DNA from: an uncultured Steroidobacter sp.
Lineage (GTDB): Bacteria; Pseudomonadota; Gammaproteobacteria; Steroidobacterales; Steroidobacteraceae
NCBI GenBank assembly: GCA_937864115.1
Contig: CALMII010000027.1
Location: 1-64,000 of the forward strand
Direction: 5' to 3'
DNA length: 64,000 nt
Shown piece after piece: positions 63,265-64,000 of this stretch. Numbering within the stretch: the first letter of the stretch is position 1; every line of letters begins with the position of its first letter. The position numbers were made by a program, and so were the translations under genes. The notes under the pieces were generated by a model. That model was not told where the DNA came from. It saw nothing but the letters and a program-made list of their open reading frames with translations, and searched no databases.

Positions 63265-64000
63265 ATGACCCGCAGCATCCTCATCACCGGCGCCGCGAGC
63301 GGCATTGGCCTGGCGCTGACGCAGCGCTTCGTCGCCACCGGCCATCGCGTGATCGCCTGCGATCTTCGCGAAGACGCATTGCAGGCGTTGCGACGCGAGG
63401 TCGGCGGACCGATCCGCACGCTCGCCTTCGACGTGGCCGATGCCCGCCAGATCGAATCCGCGATCACGCAGGTGAGCGACGATCCGCCATCGATTCTCGT
63501 CAACAACGCCGGCCTGCAGCACGTCTCGCCGCTGGAACAGTTCCCGCCCGAGAAATGGCAGCAGCTCATCGCCGTGATGCTCACCGGCGCCGCTCTGCTG
63601 ACGCGCGCGGTGCTGCCGTCCATGCGCGCACGCAACTACGGCCGCATCGTCAACATCGGCTCGATCCACGGCCTCATCGCCTCGCCGTTCAAGAGCGCCT
63701 ACGTGGCGGCGAAGCACGGGCTCATCGGCTTCAGCAAGTCGATCGCGCTGGAAACCGGCGACGCCGACATCACCATCAACACCGTGTGCCCGAGCTACGT
63801 GAAGACGCCGCTGGTCGAATCGCAGATCGCCTCGCTCGCCGCCACGCATGGCCTGACGCCGGAACAGGTGGTCGAAGAGATCATGCTCAAGCCCATGCCG
63901 AAGCGGCAGTTCATCAGCCTCGAAGAACTGACCGGCACGGTGGAGTTCCTGCTGAGCGACGCCGCGCGCAACATCACCGGACAGTGCATCACGCTGGATG
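63265..64000 (+). CDS. 3-hydroxybutyrate dehydrogenase-like SDR, partial
   Basis: 245 codons are visible before the window end; the gene should finish within about 15 more. The NAD loop is TGAASGIG near the N-terminus, and Ser133, Tyr146 and Lys150 form the SDR active site (SIHGLIASPFKSAYVAAKHG). NNAGLQHVSPLEQFP and TPLVESQI match bacterial D-3-hydroxybutyrate dehydrogenases, which interconvert acetoacetate and 3-hydroxybutyrate. The ATG at 63265 begins the fold; an in-frame ATG at 63187 lies 2 bases after the receptor stop. It is probably in the receptor transcript. Confidence 0.85.
   Translation, partial: MTRSILITGAASGIGLALTQRFVATGHRVIACDLREDALQALRREVGGPIRTLAFDVADARQIESAITQVSDDPPSILVNNAGLQHVSPLEQFPPEKWQQLIAVMLTGAALLTRAVLPSMRARNYGRIVNIGSIHGLIASPFKSAYVAAKHGLIGFSKSIALETGDADITINTVCPSYVKTPLVESQIASLAATHGLTPEQVVEEIMLKPMPKRQFISLEELTGTVEFLLSDAARNITGQCITLD

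Overview
The window is about 64 kb of high-GC DNA from a Gram-negative bacterium. It carries an LpxR-type outer-membrane lipid A deacylase, porins, a TonB-dependent receptor, a tripartite RND efflux system, Lon with a small heat-shock protein, and the PrkA-YeaH-YcgB stress operon. This fits a gammaproteobacterium, perhaps near Xanthomonadales, Nevskiales or Steroidobacterales. The order-level placement is a guess from gene content. No rRNA, tRNA, CRISPR array, prophage or transposase gene was seen. About 46 protein genes fill the window, and nearly all the gaps between them are short.

Layout. 1-3.7 kb: two tandem porin plus phosphate-binding-like pairs and the remnant of a third. 3.7-10 kb: flavodoxin-like protein, membrane-anchored unknown, 3-methyladenine glycosylase, chemoreceptor, YgiQ radical-SAM protein. 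10-16.2 kb: LpxR, LysR regulator, methyltransferase, Hsp20-lon. 16.7-21.4 kb: prkA-yeaH-ycgB. 21.5-30.4 kb: NAD(P)-binding protein and LysR, amino-acid permease, a small protein behind a LexA-like box, M20 amidohydrolase, a double TetR regulator, a membrane protein, a Rieske oxygenase. 30.6-36.6 kb: RND efflux operon. 36.9-41.5 kb: Lhr helicase. 41.6-50.8 kb: small envelope proteins, two diguanylate cyclases, fructose-1,6-bisphosphatase, an unusual ketoacyl-synthase-like protein, a LysR regulator. 50.8-56.9 kb: six-helix chemoreceptor, citrate-synthase-family enzyme, a valine-rich leader peptide with attenuator before acetolactate synthase, thioesterase. 57-64 kb: M13 peptidase, a coiled-coil protein, and a TetR / TonB receptor / 3-hydroxybutyrate-dehydrogenase-like cluster cut by the window end.

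The most striking property is the repeat load. At least five families of palindromic elements are present. Family A has GCCGGC/CAGGCT stems, B is C-rich with G-rich arms, C has long ACACGGGG arms, D has GCCGCAAAAAGGCGC arms, and E has GGCCAG or GAGCGATGAG arms. A, C and D lie between genes. B and E also lie inside protein genes, where they are read through without stops. B is translated in the same frame each time, giving a recurring peptide (LPRxAEEG followed by LAGGGQEGG or similar). Lhr alone carries five such insertions; YgiQ and acetolactate synthase carry one each, and the C-termini of the RND adaptor and the citrate synthase are written by B elements. This resembles the protein-coding palindromic elements known from Rickettsia, and it is the strongest candidate here for something little described.

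Regulatory signals read directly from the sequence include the ilv leader and attenuator, a LexA-type box, a CRP/Clp-type palindrome beside a diguanylate cyclase, a possible sigma-54 promoter before prkA, two hairpin terminators and a perfect 20-base palindrome over the start region of the permease.
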